A stretch of DNA of 64,000 bases, taken from Brasenia schreberi. Taxonomy: Eukaryota > Streptophyta > Magnoliopsida > Nymphaeales > Cabombaceae. The DNA lies in the NCBI GenBank assembly GCA_036023115.1, contig JAYKKT010000086.1, positions 10,989,501-11,053,500 on the forward strand. Reading direction: 5' to 3'. Positions within the stretch are counted from its first letter, which is position 1, and every line of letters begins with the position of its first letter. The notes beneath the pieces are model-generated. The model saw nothing but the letters and a program-made list of their open reading frames with translations. It searched no databases and was not told where the DNA came from. Shown here piece after piece: positions 11,060 through 23,596 of this stretch. The translations under genes and the position numbers were made by a program.

Positions 11060-11302
11060 ATGACTGTTATGAGTGCCGTTTGGATAAGTCATTTCATACG
11101 TGATTTGAAGCTTGATATAACCAATAAACCAATTGTTATTTATTGTGACAACAATGCAACAATTACTCTTATTAAGAGTAGAGAAGATAGCTCAAGAAGC
11201 AAGCATATAATGGTTAAATATCACTATGTTCATGAAATGCTCAAAAGAAATGAAATAGCTATATGTTTTATGCCAACTACTCATATGTTGGCTTACCCTT
11301 AA
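11060..11302 (+). pseudogene. Copia 2 RNase H fragment
   Basis: Reads VWISHFIRDLKLDI, VIYCDNNATITLIKS and KHIMVKYHYVHEML, then shifts frame near the C-terminal DxLTK motif. It is equivalent to 5860-6100 of copia 1 and clearly of the same family. Confidence 0.8.
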
Positions 11303-11543
11303 TAAAAGGCATCTTAGAAAAACTGTTTACTGAACATGTAACACATATGGGTTTAAGATACGCCTAGTATATAAGTGTAGAAAATACACTTTGTTGTAAG
11401 TTATGCAGGAAAAACATATTGATTGTTGAAAAACCGTATAACAGATAAAAGTTGCAATTTACTTACAACTAGAAAAAATGATACAACTTGATAAACACCG
11501 AAGTAGTGGAGGCAAAACCAATGTATCAAAGGTTGACTCTAGT

Positions 11544-11558
11544 GGCCAAGTGGGAGAT
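11544..11558 (+). promoter_or_regulatory. Polypurine tract of copia 2
   Basis: GGCCAAGTGGGAGAT is the plus-strand priming site commonly seen just before the 3' LTR of plant copia elements. The sequence after it does not resemble an LTR I can pair with a 5' copy. Confidence 0.55.
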
Positions 11559-12653
11559 ATAAGTAGTTGATGGCTACTATTGGTCCCATCACTAATGACA
11601 ACGATGATTGATATTTGTTAATTTTGAGCTTTTCTTTATGGATGTAAAAGATTGTACTTTTGCCGGGAACCTTACAAATATTATTATCATCAGTCGCTAG
11701 TTTCGGAAGCGTCTTTAGTTCAACTTGTTAATAGGAGAGATTATGCACTTCTCGTATGGCAACTGAACTTTTTTATTTTCATAAGCAATTTCTTTCATCT
11801 TAGCTATGCACATCGAAGAGGACCATAAGAGGAAGTTTAACTGCTTACAATCAGTCGCATTCAAATGGTATGTAAAGATTTACACATTAGAGCACACTAT
11901 TCATATCACGAAGTATGAGAAGGAAACAATAAAATATGATCTTACTTGTTTGGGATTAAATCATAATGACACAAGATGTTAGAAACTAAGCATTCATGTA
12001 GTCAGTCGGTCAACCCAATTTATTGTGGTCGAAGACTTGCCATAGAAGTTGATGCGAAAAGATTCCACTGCTAAAATCTTTTGGCATATTATTCATTCAT
12101 CTTCTTGTAAGATACAATGGTCGGTCTTTCTCTTCACTACTGGAAGAAGAACGTTGGATTTGGTTGTTGAAAAACAGTTTAAAATGCAGCAACAGTCGCC
12201 ATTGGTCATTGACAACTGTTTCAGAACATTTTTCCCTAACCATCGCCGTAAGTTGTGTATTTCTTGACCTAGTGCTTGTTTCTCATAAAACAAGAATTGG
12301 TGGCATGTGGCAGAAAGAGCTACAGCTTTTCTGAACTAGAGGGTCGACTCAGAAACCCTTGAAGCTAGTTGAAGTTTCCAAGATGGTGACCTGAGGACTG
12401 TCATATCTGAAGTTTTTATACTGTTACTCATCATAGTAAACTATATGTTTGAAAAGCATCTGTGGCTATGAACGGGTGTTTGTCCACAGAGTCGATATGT
12501 TCCATTCTTTGAGACCGTAATTTTCATGGAATGTGCAGTACTCATTCATATCTAACTGGTGCATAGTGCAGGCAACCACGCGTTTCTCTCAGTTGATTTG
12601 CTGCTCCTCTATGTGCATATGAACATCTTGTAACATAGGTCACACATACACAC

Positions 12654-12657
<4 letters not shown>

Positions 12658-12685
<28 letters not shown>
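12658..12685. repeat. (GA)n microsatellite
   Basis: Fourteen GA repeats. Confidence 0.95.
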
Positions 12686-14125
12686 CAGTGGCCGCACTAG
12701 TAATATCCCCTCTTTAATATGACACATGGTTCATGGATACTGCTGTTCTGAAGAAACAATAAAGCAGGTTTCTTTAAGTTCTAAAATGAAAAGTATATAT
12801 CCATTTATTCAATGCCTTAAGCGGGCCTTTTCCTACGTACACTAGCTGGTGTCCATTTGAGAGTGCAGGAAAGACTTCGTAGGAGGGTGGCCAAATATAT
12901 CCTAGTTCTAAGCACGCTTAACTTAACTTTAGACATTATGCCGAGAATCGGCAGCACTAGTGATACGTAGGAAAGATGGTGCCTCCCAGCAAAAGACGCA
13001 ACAAACGACGGAATCGTCGGTCACTATCTCCTTGTCCTGAAAAGAGATGTATTCTTATCTTGTTTCCCATTGTAGATCTTAAAAGTCATTCAAAAACAAA
13101 TGTGAAACAGTGTATTGCACCATGTTTTTTTGGGTCAACACTGCATTAGGAGCTACCTAACAGCTTGTTTAGGGAACAAAATCTGTCAGACAGAGATGTA
13201 GGGGTTCTCGTTTCAAATATCCAATAACCCAGACCCGTATAATCCGGGCTCGATAACCAAAAGCAAGATTCACTTAGCCATAGAATTAGACTCATTATTT
13301 TGGTCCATTGGATAAATCCAAGTCTGCTTACATCATTACCTATAAAATACAACTGGATTAACTATTCAGGTCGGATTTCAGTATTGGAATCTGTTGTCTG
13401 AAACCAGAACTATGTTCTGATTACGCAGACATTTGATTACGTCCAATAATGTTTTGTTGAGGATCCAACTTATTGACATACCTCCTTCGAAAGCACGACA
13501 CGGGAAGCTTCATGTATGAAATGAAACTATTTCAAGTCATGGCCTGACAGACAGTTTGCAAAAGCCTGAAAATAGATTTATCATCATCAGTACATATAGA
13601 GCTTTGCTATCTTCTCGCAAGATGCACTTTAAAAATGGAATCCATATTCACTCTTGTGAGTATTCAAGCACTTGAAGTTCCAGCTTGCTTAGCTTTGTTA
13701 AAGACCAACTTCTCTTGCTTGATCTAACTTGGTTAGCTTATCAAAGCTTCGCGTCGCATGCCTTGTCGAAGACTCTCTTTGAAGGAACGACCTGCCAACA
13801 TCACAGTCTTTCAATTGGCTCCAAAAGCCCTCCCCTTTGTGGAATCCATGGACAAAGCAAATTGAGCTCTGAGGATTCAAAATTGTTATGTGTTGTCCAT
13901 TGTTAGGACCATTAAACAGCCTGCACATTGATGGTTGACATGGCATCACGTGAGGCATGACAGAAAGCAAGAATTGTTCCTTCCTCTGCTACTAACGCTG
14001 CTGATATTACTAGGCAATATAAGCAGCACGAAAATTGGAGCCTTTTCCTCTTCTATGTTTGGGCCAGCAGCAGTTATGGACTGCCCAGTGGCTGATCTGC
14101 ATTAAGGCAAAGTGAGACACCCGTG

Positions 14126-14161
<36 letters not shown>

Positions 14162-14172
14162 GGGGGGGGGGG
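14126..14172. repeat. (AT)n-(AG)n-(G)n compound microsatellite
   Basis: AT repeats pass into GA repeats and then a run of twelve Gs. Confidence 0.95.
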
Positions 14173-14549
14173 AAGGATTACTCCTGTGCTACTACTGCTG
14201 CTAGCATTTTCATCTTCTATTTTCGGCCAAGCGGCACTTATAGAGGCAGTTGCGGATCTATGGTAAGGCGAGGTGAGGCGTCTGTCACGCCCAAATTCTG
14301 TGTGTGTGCGTGAATATAATATGCATGGGGAACAGTGTGGGTCATAATCATAGTCCACGATTTAAACCGTGGGTTATTTTTGTGTAAATAAGCCTAAGCT
14401 TACTGTATTTTTTTTCACAAACGGAGACCAAAGCCTACCACACACATGCACCCTTCGATTTACGAATTCCCACCAAGTTGAGCTAATGCTCTAGTCTCTT
14501 AGCTTCGTTGTATTTTATCAGGCAAATCACATATCATATGTGACGAAAC

Positions 14550-14615
14550 TCATGAGTTAGCTTGTGTAACATTGTCCTTGGGAGATGATTCATGCACGAG
14601 TTCGATCCTCATGGC
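14550..14615 (+). repeat. tRNA-like SINE head
   Basis: GTTAGCTTGTGTAA resembles an A box (TRGYNNARNNG), and GAGTTCGATCC at 14598-14608 is a good B box, about 45 bases apart. The cloverleaf is not convincing, so it is a Pol III-type SINE relic rather than a tRNA gene. A second weaker A-box match on the minus strand lies at about 14470-14490. Confidence 0.4.
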
Positions 14616-15662
14616 AGTTGAACTCCTATAATGAACCAAATGTGAGAATTGGATTCGCTTTTCATATTAGAATCGATCAATCACTTTTTAGTTCATTATG
14701 CCATCGGTATGAGTTGGAAAAAAGTAGAAAAACTCGCAGGAAATTTAATTTTCCGGAAAGTTATGCTTATGAGAAAAGGTCGAGAAAGAATCGCACAGTT
14801 TCAAATTTTCTGAAAATTCTCGCACTTTAAAATGTCAACAATGCTAATTAAATAGCAATTAATATAGTACATGTACTTTGCTAATAACATAAGAAAATTT
14901 GTAAAATATGTAATTTCATTCCCATCATGCTCACAACTTGACAGTGTTGTCGTCTGGAGCAAAGGTGCACATACCAAAATGCTGGTACTCTCTAGACATG
15001 CTCGGTTCCAGGTAAACCAAAATCTGGAACCTGAACTGAACCGCACAACAAGCAGGCTGGTTCAGCTTCCGGTTCTGGTTTGAATCCAGAGCTATACAAA
15101 ATAGTACGAGCTATACAAAAATTGAAAATTTAAAAAAACAATAGAAAAGGGCTGAATTGGAGGTCTCCAACTGCAGTTCCAGTTCTACAGAAGGTGAAAT
15201 CAGAACTGAATTGGGGGTCCTTGGTTCGGTTATGGTTCCAGCTCTGGTTTAGCCAGTTTTCGTTCCACTGGTTTCTAGCCTGGTTCAGTTGGTGCTAGAA
15301 CCACAAGTTTGGTTTTGAACCGGTGGATATATTTACTCTCTCTCCAAAGAAAACTAATCGGATCCAACCTGAATAGTGCCAAATTTGGCCCAACCAAACA
15401 GGATTCACATTTGGATAGTGGTGTAACCAAGTCGAGTCAAATGTGTGTGTGCGTAATCCCCGACTCTGCATGTCTAAGAAATGCTCAGCTCCATTGAGTT
15501 TCTATCTCGAGTCTCAAGCTTGCTAAAGTTGGCCTTGTTTCTCTTTTGAGCTTGAGCGAGTTCATGATGAGTAAAATTAAGCTTTGCTCGAGATTGAGAT
15601 ACGTTTGCTCAAGAATGAGAGAAGCCAAGTATAGCATGTATTTGGGCCATATATAATGGGTT

Positions 15663-15777
<115 letters not shown>

Positions 15778-16339
15778 TGAGTGATTAGGCTAGTGAGCAA
15801 CTCCTACAAAGAAAGAATTGAATTAAGCAAGTAACCGTGAGCTCGGATGAGGCTCCGCAGGATGGAGACAAGTTTGAGTTTTCCTCTAGATCTTCAGTAG
15901 CTTTGACTCACATGCCCCTAAATATGAAGGGTCAAGCAAACATGTCTTGTATATGTCATAGAAAGACCAAATATTAATAATTTAAGAAAAAATGTTAAAG
16001 TTAGTCATTCTAAATGCAGGTGACCTAACAACAAAAATAACAAAAAAAATATTTTAATAATTGTTATAAAATTTGAGACGATTTGTATAAAAAGCTCAAC
16101 TCAAAAGAAGGCGAAAACAATATTTTTAAGATAGCTAAGATTAGAGATAAAAAAAACTATGGATCTCACTTTTGTTAGGATGAGAACATTCTAGTGGCAA
16201 GTTATGATATAAAAATAGATGAAAAAATTATTTTCATAAGTTATTTAGTGAAAATATAGGTGTTAGTATTAGCCTGTGAGAGTTAACTGAATCACAAGAG
16301 TATATAAATTGTAATTTCTATCGACGTAGTCAAATAAAT

Positions 16340-16870
16340 GAAGTCAAAAAGACTTTAAAGGTTTGTAAATATGTAGGACTAAACAATATTCCTATAAAAG
16401 TATGAAAAACCCAAGAAAAGACGGGTATTACTTGGCTTATATGATTATTTAATGAAATATATAAAAAACCAAAAAGTGAGTACAATTATACTCATATACA
16501 AGAACAAGAGAAACATTTAGAATTGTGTGAATTATCAGTATCAAGTTGGAATTATCGAGGTATCAAGTTGATAAGCTATACTATAAAATTATATGAAAGA
16601 ATTAGTGAACATAGGTTGAGACAAATATTGAGTACAACAAAAAGTTAATTTGGATTCATGGTAGAGAGATCTACTATTAAAGCATTTTACCTATTGAGAC
16701 ATGGAATATTATAGAGTAAAAATAAAAACTTTCACATGATATCTATTGATTTAGAAAAAACTTACAAAAAGATGCCAAGAGATATTCTTTGGAGAATAAT
16801 ATTGTTAATGGTCTCATTGGTATACATCAATCTTATAAGAGATATGGATGATGGTGAATAATATTGTAAA
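16340..16870 (+). mobile_element. LINE (L1-like) reverse transcriptase fragment
   Basis: Plus-strand translation in more than one frame gives NYRGIKLISYTIKLYERI, then HRLRQILSTTKS, FGFMVERSTIKAFYLLRH, MISIDLEKTYKKMPRDILW and VYINLIRDM. These follow the order of plant L1-type RT domains (NYRGIxLxS...FGFxxGRSTxxAI...xxDLEKAYDxVPR...). Stops interrupt it, and neither the endonuclease nor the 3' tail was seen. The catalytic Tyr/Asp box lies beyond the fragment. Confidence 0.75.
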
Positions 16871-17354
16871 TACCAATTCACGGTGTTACACCCAATTGCA
16901 CTTACTTGCAAGAACCACCTATCTGTAGTTAGATTGAGGTCCACCACTATGGCAGCTTATCTTTCTAGCTGTATTGAGTGCTTACAACAACACACTTTGG
17001 TAGAAAACTGGAATATTATTCTTCTCTTTGGGAATCTAGTTACAATAGAAGCTTGTGAATTTTTGAAAGACCATTAGGATTGATGCATCCACAACCAGGC
17101 TGTTTGGTTTTCCGTAGATTTCCTTCTCATTGCTTCCACCACATCTATTCTTGGTGACTAAATCTCTATGAAGTCTATTGTCACTTCTGTACTTATTTCC
17201 ACCCATCACATCTACTTAGCACTGAATTCTTTTGCTCCCTCCCATATCAATATGTTCTCTCCTTCCTCCTCAAGCGCGCCCCAATTAGTTGCAGTATCCA
17301 TATGTTTTGGGGTACCCTCCTCACGAATTGGGATAGGTAATGTTGAAGGTTGAC

Positions 17355-19400
17355 TCAAGTTCTTCGAACCTCTTGGATGGTTATGCTTTTGATATCTTTG
17401 TATTGGAGTTTTGTTATACTTTGCTCTAAGCGAGTAATCAAGGGGCTTTGTCTACTTAATGGATCAAACCATAGTTCCACCAACATCCTTGCTTGGATCT
17501 TCCATTTAACCTTTCTTTGATGCATGTGACACCTACTAGGGTTGACCTCTATTTCCATGATCCTTGTTTGATCACCCATGGATACCACAAACTATTGCAT
17601 GACAGGTATTTTGCTTTCATCAACAATGCACATGTCTTTACTATTAGCTGCAAGTCTCCAAGCATTCTTCCTCCTCAATTTAACGGAGGCCTAATCCATC
17701 TTTCCCAGTTGGCTTGCTCACTTCCTCCTAATCGAGCATGTGTATCTTCCTCTTGTCGGATGTTTGGCACCAAAGGAATTGGTGCAAGATCTTCTGTATT
17801 TGTTGGGCACTGTACTTAGGGACCTTGAATACTTGCTTCAAAAAAATTGGAATGACTGCCAAGGAACTCTTGATAAGAGTTATTATTACCTGTCATTGAT
17901 AGCATGTTGGCACTCCAAGCATCTAGCCTTGGTCGGTAGGTCTGGACTTTATAGAATCCACCGGGGGACGATCGAAAAAAGGTATGGGGATATTGGGTCC
18001 CCTTGTTGTGTTCCCCTTGAGCTCGTGAACAAAGGACTCGCTTGGTTGTTGATTAGTAAGGCAAATCTTGGGGTCCTCACATCCATCATTAGCCTTGTCC
18101 GCTTCTCTAGAAAGCCGAAGAATAACATCAAATGTTTCAAGAATTGCCAGTCTACTCTGTTATACTCCTTCATTAGATCCGTCTTAAACATGGAACTCAC
18201 TTTCTTGCTATGAGCCATTGAATCTACTAGTTCATGCACAATCAATATGCTCTCATAGATGCTCCTCTCTTTAGAAAGGCCCATTGATTATTTGAGATGA
18301 GGTAAGAAAGAATTGGCCTCATGTGGTTGACGATGATTTTTTTGATTACTTTGTAAATAAACTTGCATAGACTGATAGAACAATATTCCATCAATTGAAT
18401 GACTCCTTTATTTTGAAATAGGATTATATTAGTAGTATTTTTTTTTTAAGCATCTTGCCTTTCAATAAAAAATCTTTGACAGTCTACTGGAAATCCTTAC
18501 TTATAATAATACCCCAATAGGTTTGGTAGAAAGATCCCAGGAAGCCATCGAGTCTGGGGGCACTATTCTCATCGAGTTCAAAGACTGCATTTCAGATCTC
18601 CAGCTTAAAAACAAGGGTTTCTAAATTTCTCTCGTCCAATATTTCTACCATAGACATGCAATCCTCTCCTAGATCTGTTCGGGCTGTTGGTTCGGCTATG
18701 AATAGTGTTTGATAAAACTTTGTAGCAACAACTATGATGTTTGTAGGCCCCGTGCTAGTCCGATCCTCATCTAGTTCCAATGTGTGGATCGCATTACGAT
18801 GTTTCTCATGAACTGCATCTGGAAAATTGATGAATTGTGATCGTCTTCTTTTAACCATTTACATATGCTCTTTCGTTGCTAGATTAACGGTTCCAGTTGA
18901 AGTAGCTCGTGGAAAAAGGATGTCACTTCCGATACTTTCTCTTGCAAGCAAATATCACCTGCATCGATCCTCCATTGAAGTGCTTAAAGCTCCTCATTGC
19001 ATTTGCTCACTTTGTGTGTGATATCCCCAACTGATTGAGCATTCTATCGTTTCAGAGTGCATTTCACTTCCTTTAGTTTTTGTATGACACTGAACAATGC
19101 ACCAACTTGAACTTTTACACTCCAAGCTTCTTTGATAAACTTTTTAGACTCTAGGAGATCCAATCAGAATTTAAAGTAGCGAAAAGGTGGCTTGATTTGT
19201 CCAATTGGGGTGCCCTCATCGAATATTAGTCCATTGTGATCCGAAAAGGATTTTTGGTGTTGTTTTGGTCCACACTAATGGGAAAGTCATTGACCCACTG
19301 CACAACGATCCTGAAGAACTCTATCTTCCACAAGCTGAAATTGAGCTCTATCAACCTCACCCCATTTGGCACTATCAGTCCACAAGCTGATATTTGAAAG
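17355..19400 (-). mobile_element. LINE (L1-like) element fragment, minus strand
   Basis: From right to left: the end of the endonuclease region (19414-19226, weak); the linker to RT at 18858-18592 (VATKFYQTLFIAEPTA); RT at 18284-17949 with RSIYESILIVHELVDSM, MFKTDLMKEYNRVDWQFL (canonical DxxKAYDRVxW) and RGTQQGDPISPYLFSI (canonical GxxQGDPLSPxLF). At 17640-17790 comes the post-RT FLWCQTSDKRKIHML region. Frame breaks are frequent. It is a different LINE from the one at 16340-16870 and on the opposite strand. Confidence 0.78.
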
Positions 19401-21850
19401 AAAGAGAGAAGCATTCAGCATGAAAAGAGACCGTTGAGACGAGGAGAAGCCGGTGATCAAAGAAAAAAGGAGAGGGGATTGTGATCGTGATAGTTTGAAA
19501 TTTTCTGTAAAAAAGCTTTGGCGGTAAAATAGAGTACATGAATAGCAATTATGATCTATAGATAACATTAGTCCTTTCAAAACCATACGAACACCATTTC
19601 AAATAAAAACTTACTTGGGAAGTCACTCAACCTTGGATGAATGTACGTACTTCAAACCCTTTTTTAATATAAAAAACCATTTCTATGAGGGCTATTTTCG
19701 TCATTCGGAAGTCCTTTTTGAACTTCCCCCGGCTATTGTTGGGAATGAAATGACGGAAATCCCTACGTCTTACCACTATGACCTTTTTCTTTATTTTTAT
19801 CGTGCCCACTATTTTTTTAAGACAAACAACAGAAGGCCACCGTCCGATTACCAAGGAGCATTTCTGTCATCTACCGAACCAGGGGGTCACTTTCGAACTT
19901 GACCGCACCGATTCCCGTCCGAGGGTTGACTTGGGTCAACCATTCATAAACTCCAAACCCTCGCGCCATTTTAACAAATCTAACCTTTGTCTCGAAAATA
20001 CCCCTTTAATTATCGAAGTCGACGTCTTGTTCGTCGTGTACACCAACAGGGGGTGGTTGGTTGGTTCAAGTGGTTTTGCCGATTAAGGTTTATCGAGTTC
20101 GAAAGGAGAAAACCAGTTTCAGTCGGAGGTCCCCCTTGGCTTAAACCAGAAAAAACTGTATGTGGTTTCCTAGAAACCAACACCACACCACCCACTGTAT
20201 GACGCCTGTGGTTTTCAAAAAATCGTGGCGATTTACGGAAACCTAGTTCTAGAAATGCTAGTTTGCAAGAATGACGAGAGGCGGGAAGAGTTATGCCAAG
20301 GGAGAATGATTGGGAGTGATGGCCGAGAGTGAGAGATGTGAGTCTGAGTTGAACCAGACTTTGCTATCGGTAGATCGAAATAGTCGTCGATCAACTATCT
20401 TGTGTAATTTTTACAGTTTTGTTGGGCCGACTGCTTCTTTGGTGACAAATCAAACAAGAAACACAGATAAGTCTCTCCTCCCTCTTTTTCTTTTCTCTTC
20501 TTTCATGTTTTTGGTTTGAGACGTTGGATTTCTACAATGAATAGAGGAAATTCGATGTCTCTCCCTTTTCCCCTTTTCTTCTCCTTCTGATTTTTGGTTC
20601 TCAGTATCGAAATAAGTGAGAACCTCTAAATTCTTTTGATCTTGATCATAGAAAACAAAAAAAAACTCAAAAGAAACTATCTGATTTTCTCCTTTCTTTT
20701 AAAAAAGCTTTTCGATCAAGCTCAGAAAGTGACGAGGATCGACTTATTGAATAATTTCTGTTTGTGCTTTGATTCTTTTCTCTCTCTCTCTCTCTCTCTC
20801 TTATTCTCTCGTTTAATGTAAAACTCTCTAACAGTGTACTTTTCTATTTGTAATGCAGAAAACACGCACTTGTGAATGCTCCTTAAAACAGGACAGTACT
20901 ACGAACAATTGTGGTTTAATGAAGCTGCTTTGATATCAATAAAGGGAATGAGTGAACGAAAATGACTTGTAGAAGCACGAGAAAATCACGGAGAGCGTCG
21001 CAAGACTTGGATCGCCAAGCATGTGTATTTCTAGAAGATTTTCCGTAATAGAGTAATACTTTTTTATGGAGAAAAAAAATTAAGAGAGGTCGCGTATATA
21101 TGTGTATATATTCTCTTTAATTCTATTTTTTTCCTGTTATATTTACCATTCTGGGTTTTCTATTTCCAGTTTGAAAGAAATGGCTATGTAAAATCCTGTG
21201 TAGTAATGAACAGATGCTTGTGTAAACTATTTTCTTTAAAGGAAAACCGTTTCCCTTGAAATCAAGAAAGAGACCCTTCTCTCTTGATTTCATGGGAACA
21301 CAATATTGAGGCTGAACGTGGCTATTTGTTAAACTGCTAATGACATGAACGTAGCATGATTACTGTCATTTTATAAGCATGACTCATGACATGAAGTTAG
21401 CACTAGAAAGGTAAATACACGACGCATAAACCTAACACGAATGAAAAGGTCATTTTTTCTACAGCGCATGCCTGTATTCTACCATGTTCATGTTTACCAA
21501 ATTTAAAACAAGTGTCTAGAGTTAATGACTACGTAACATGAACACGAAACGATATAACACAACCTGAAATTGATGACCCATTTCGAACGCAATGCTTGTC
21601 AAATTCTAGGGCTTTTGCATCATTTCCTTCTCAATAGATTTTGAAATCTCAGCGATATAACAATAAGTTTCAGTTAGAGATGTTCATGAGGAGGGGATTC
21701 ACACTTGCATGGGGACCCTCCTTGAACATGGTGGATTTGGGGGCAGGGTGGAGACAGGAAGAACGGGTTGGGGGAAAGGTCTCCATTGGTTTTAGTAAGT
21801 TAAGTCCATGTGAAAATAAGACAGATTATGTGATTGAATTTGCGAATTCG
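19401..21850. other. Non-coding stretch
   Basis: No gene or recognised element. Contains a TC tract at about 20780-20800. Short ORFs at 19600-20200 overlap in several frames and match nothing I recognise. Confidence 0.5.
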
Positions 21851-22180
21851 TCATCGTTGTTTAGTATGTTTGAATTTGAATGTATTTTTCATAAATTAAG
21901 ATTTCATTTTAGATATAAAAGTGGGTTTCAAATATTTGAGTGTTCTTGTTCTAATAGGTTTCTCAAGAAACACGAGATCAGGGACGAGGGCTTTCTCTAT
22001 CCCCATTGATATCTAAAATAAAATCTTAATTTATGAAAAATACATTCAAATTCAAACATACTAAACAACGATGATGAATTAAAGTGGGTTTCAATATATA
22101 TTTATATTTGAGCGTTCTTGTTCTGATGGGTTTCTCAAGAAACACGAGATCAGGGATGAGGTTCTTCTCTATCCCCATTG
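21851..22180. repeat. Interleaved inverted and direct repeat cluster
   Basis: A 66-base arm at 21851-21916 recurs as its reverse complement at 22009-22074 with one mismatch seen. Between and after the arms, an approximately 90-base segment beginning AAAGTGGGTTTCAA and ending TATCCCCATTG occurs twice in direct orientation (21918-22007 and about 22081-22180), with moderate divergence. Order: arm, unit, inverted arm, unit. No ends or target duplications of a known transposon were found. Confidence 0.85.
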
Positions 22181-22904
22181 TGGGGATAGAGACAAGGACG
22201 AGGCAGGAACGATGGGAAAACCATCAAAACGAGAGTCCCATGAAAATTCGAACCGTGCACCAGCAATTAATTACCTTGATACCCTGCCGTGGGCTTTAAA
22301 TGATCAAAGGTTGATTGCCAACTGAAAAAAATGTCATTCAAAGTTATTCCGACACTGAATTTTTCGGGTTTGATCGCAAGACACGGTGATCCAGAATGGT
22401 CTTAATGGTTTTAAGTCACCTTCCTTCAAAATTAGTAGGAGAATCTCCTATCAAATGCTTGCAGTCGATGCCAGAAAAGTGATCATTTTGCATATTGAAA
22501 GGATCACGGGTTCGTGTTTTGGGTTGTGTTAGTACAATGAAAGCCAAAGCCTTGTATGGTATACGTTAACTTGCGGTCTACAACACAAAGTCCAGAGGGC
22601 GCCTGTGTTTCTTTTATTCTTTTTTCTTTTAGTCAATAGACTTTTTTTTTTTACTGATGTCTATAACAAGTTTAGTTTTTATGTCAGGTGTTACACTGTC
22701 ATTTGGTCACACCTGTTATGTTCATTCTTTTTGTGTGGCCTTCCCCTCTCGACTCATGTTCGTGTCAAAGCAGGTCAATCTAAACATAACTTGTGTGTTG
22801 CTTTGCTATGGACACGGACATGAACTTTTGGATAGTGATTGTGTTTATGCTTTTCTTTTCTTGTTACAATGGGAGGTCGAAGCCTAACACACACATATAT
22901 GCAT

Positions 22905-22970
22905 CTTTTCAGGAATCGAACTCACCACCTGCAAGTCAATGTCAAGGAATTCTACCCGGTGAGCTATAGT
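22905..22970 (-). repeat. tRNA-like SINE head
   Basis: On the minus strand ATAGCTCACCGGG (A box, 22955-22967) is followed by GAGTTCGATTCC (B box, 22912-22923) at normal Pol III spacing. The cloverleaf is incomplete; it is a SINE 5' region rather than a tRNA gene. Confidence 0.5.
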
Positions 22971-23407
22971 TTTGGGCGGCATGAACTTTATATTGACAGT
23001 CCTTTGTCCGACTAAATGTTAGTTGAATGCATCCTTCTCCTTTTATCTCCTTGACCCTAGCCTAAATCAACTTGGATCTAGTTTTGGATAGAACCATGTA
23101 AATCGGTTTGGGCTGGCCGTAGCCCTTTGTAGGCCACAGAAAACGTGTCCATTTGAGCCCACAGAGTATGTGCCGGGCCATTCCGCCCTTTCTAAAATAT
23201 GGGCCAAGATTTTTTGGCCTGGCCTCCTATTTGTTCTGAGTCCGGTCGAGCCCATTTTAACATTTCTAGTTTTGGACGTTCCATTGAATGTGAAGTAGAA
23301 AACTCTGTCCGATTAGCATAATTCATAAATATGAAACAATCCGGAACTTTCATGAGTTGAAAAAGGCTATCTCACTCTCTCTCTCTCGATTAATGGGACG
23401 GAAGTGA

Positions 23408-23470
23408 ATTGCGTATCGAACTCATGACTTCGAACTTCTAACCCGACATCCCTAGCCAAGTGAGCTACAT
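23408..23470 (-). repeat. tRNA-like SINE head
   Basis: The minus strand reads GTAGCTCACTTGG (A box, 23456-23468) and CATGAGTTCGATACG (B box, 23410-23424). It resembles the copy at 22905-22970 and lies about 130 bases upstream of the first predicted codon of the coiled-coil gene. Confidence 0.5.
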
Positions 23471-23596
23471 CTCTTGATCGGATCATAGATCGCTGCCACA
23501 AGTTGGTCATAATAGGAAAAGACTGAGGATATTTTCGGAACCAGAGCTTGTGCTATTCAAACAATCTCCGAGACAACGAAATGCACGGGAGATCGT

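Larger units (their letters stand above)
9745..11562 (+). mobile_element. Ty1/copia retrotransposon 2, 3' half
   Basis: Carries RT (9907-10257 and 10337-10810) and RNase H (11060-11302), then about 240 bases to a polypurine tract at 11544-11558. RT shows KWVLKKKYKVDGTI, KFKARLVAKDF and an intact LYVDDISLTRND active site, better preserved than copia 1. RNase H shows IVIYCDNNATITL and HIMVKYHYVHE. Gag, protease and integrase are absent: the sequence jumps from a polypurine-like motif at 9733-9747 straight to the segment equivalent to 4540 of copia 1. No LTR was recognised at either side. Confidence 0.82.
22181..23596. other. Intergenic stretch upstream of the coiled-coil gene
   Basis: Holds two tRNA-like SINE heads (listed separately) and a GGCCCA/GGCC-rich tract at about 23100-23250. 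No core promoter could be assigned with confidence for the gene starting near 23597. Confidence 0.5.

Noticed and set aside
13146..13970. Short ORFs on both strands around 13.1-14.0 kb
   Set aside because: No domain, no codon or splice evidence; treated as non-coding.
19600..20200. Cluster of overlapping ORFs near 100 codons on both strands
   Set aside because: Overlaps in several frames, no homology recognised, no splice-site support.
22905..23470. Functional tRNA genes
   Set aside because: A and B boxes are present but acceptor and anticodon stems do not pair properly; SINE relics fit better.
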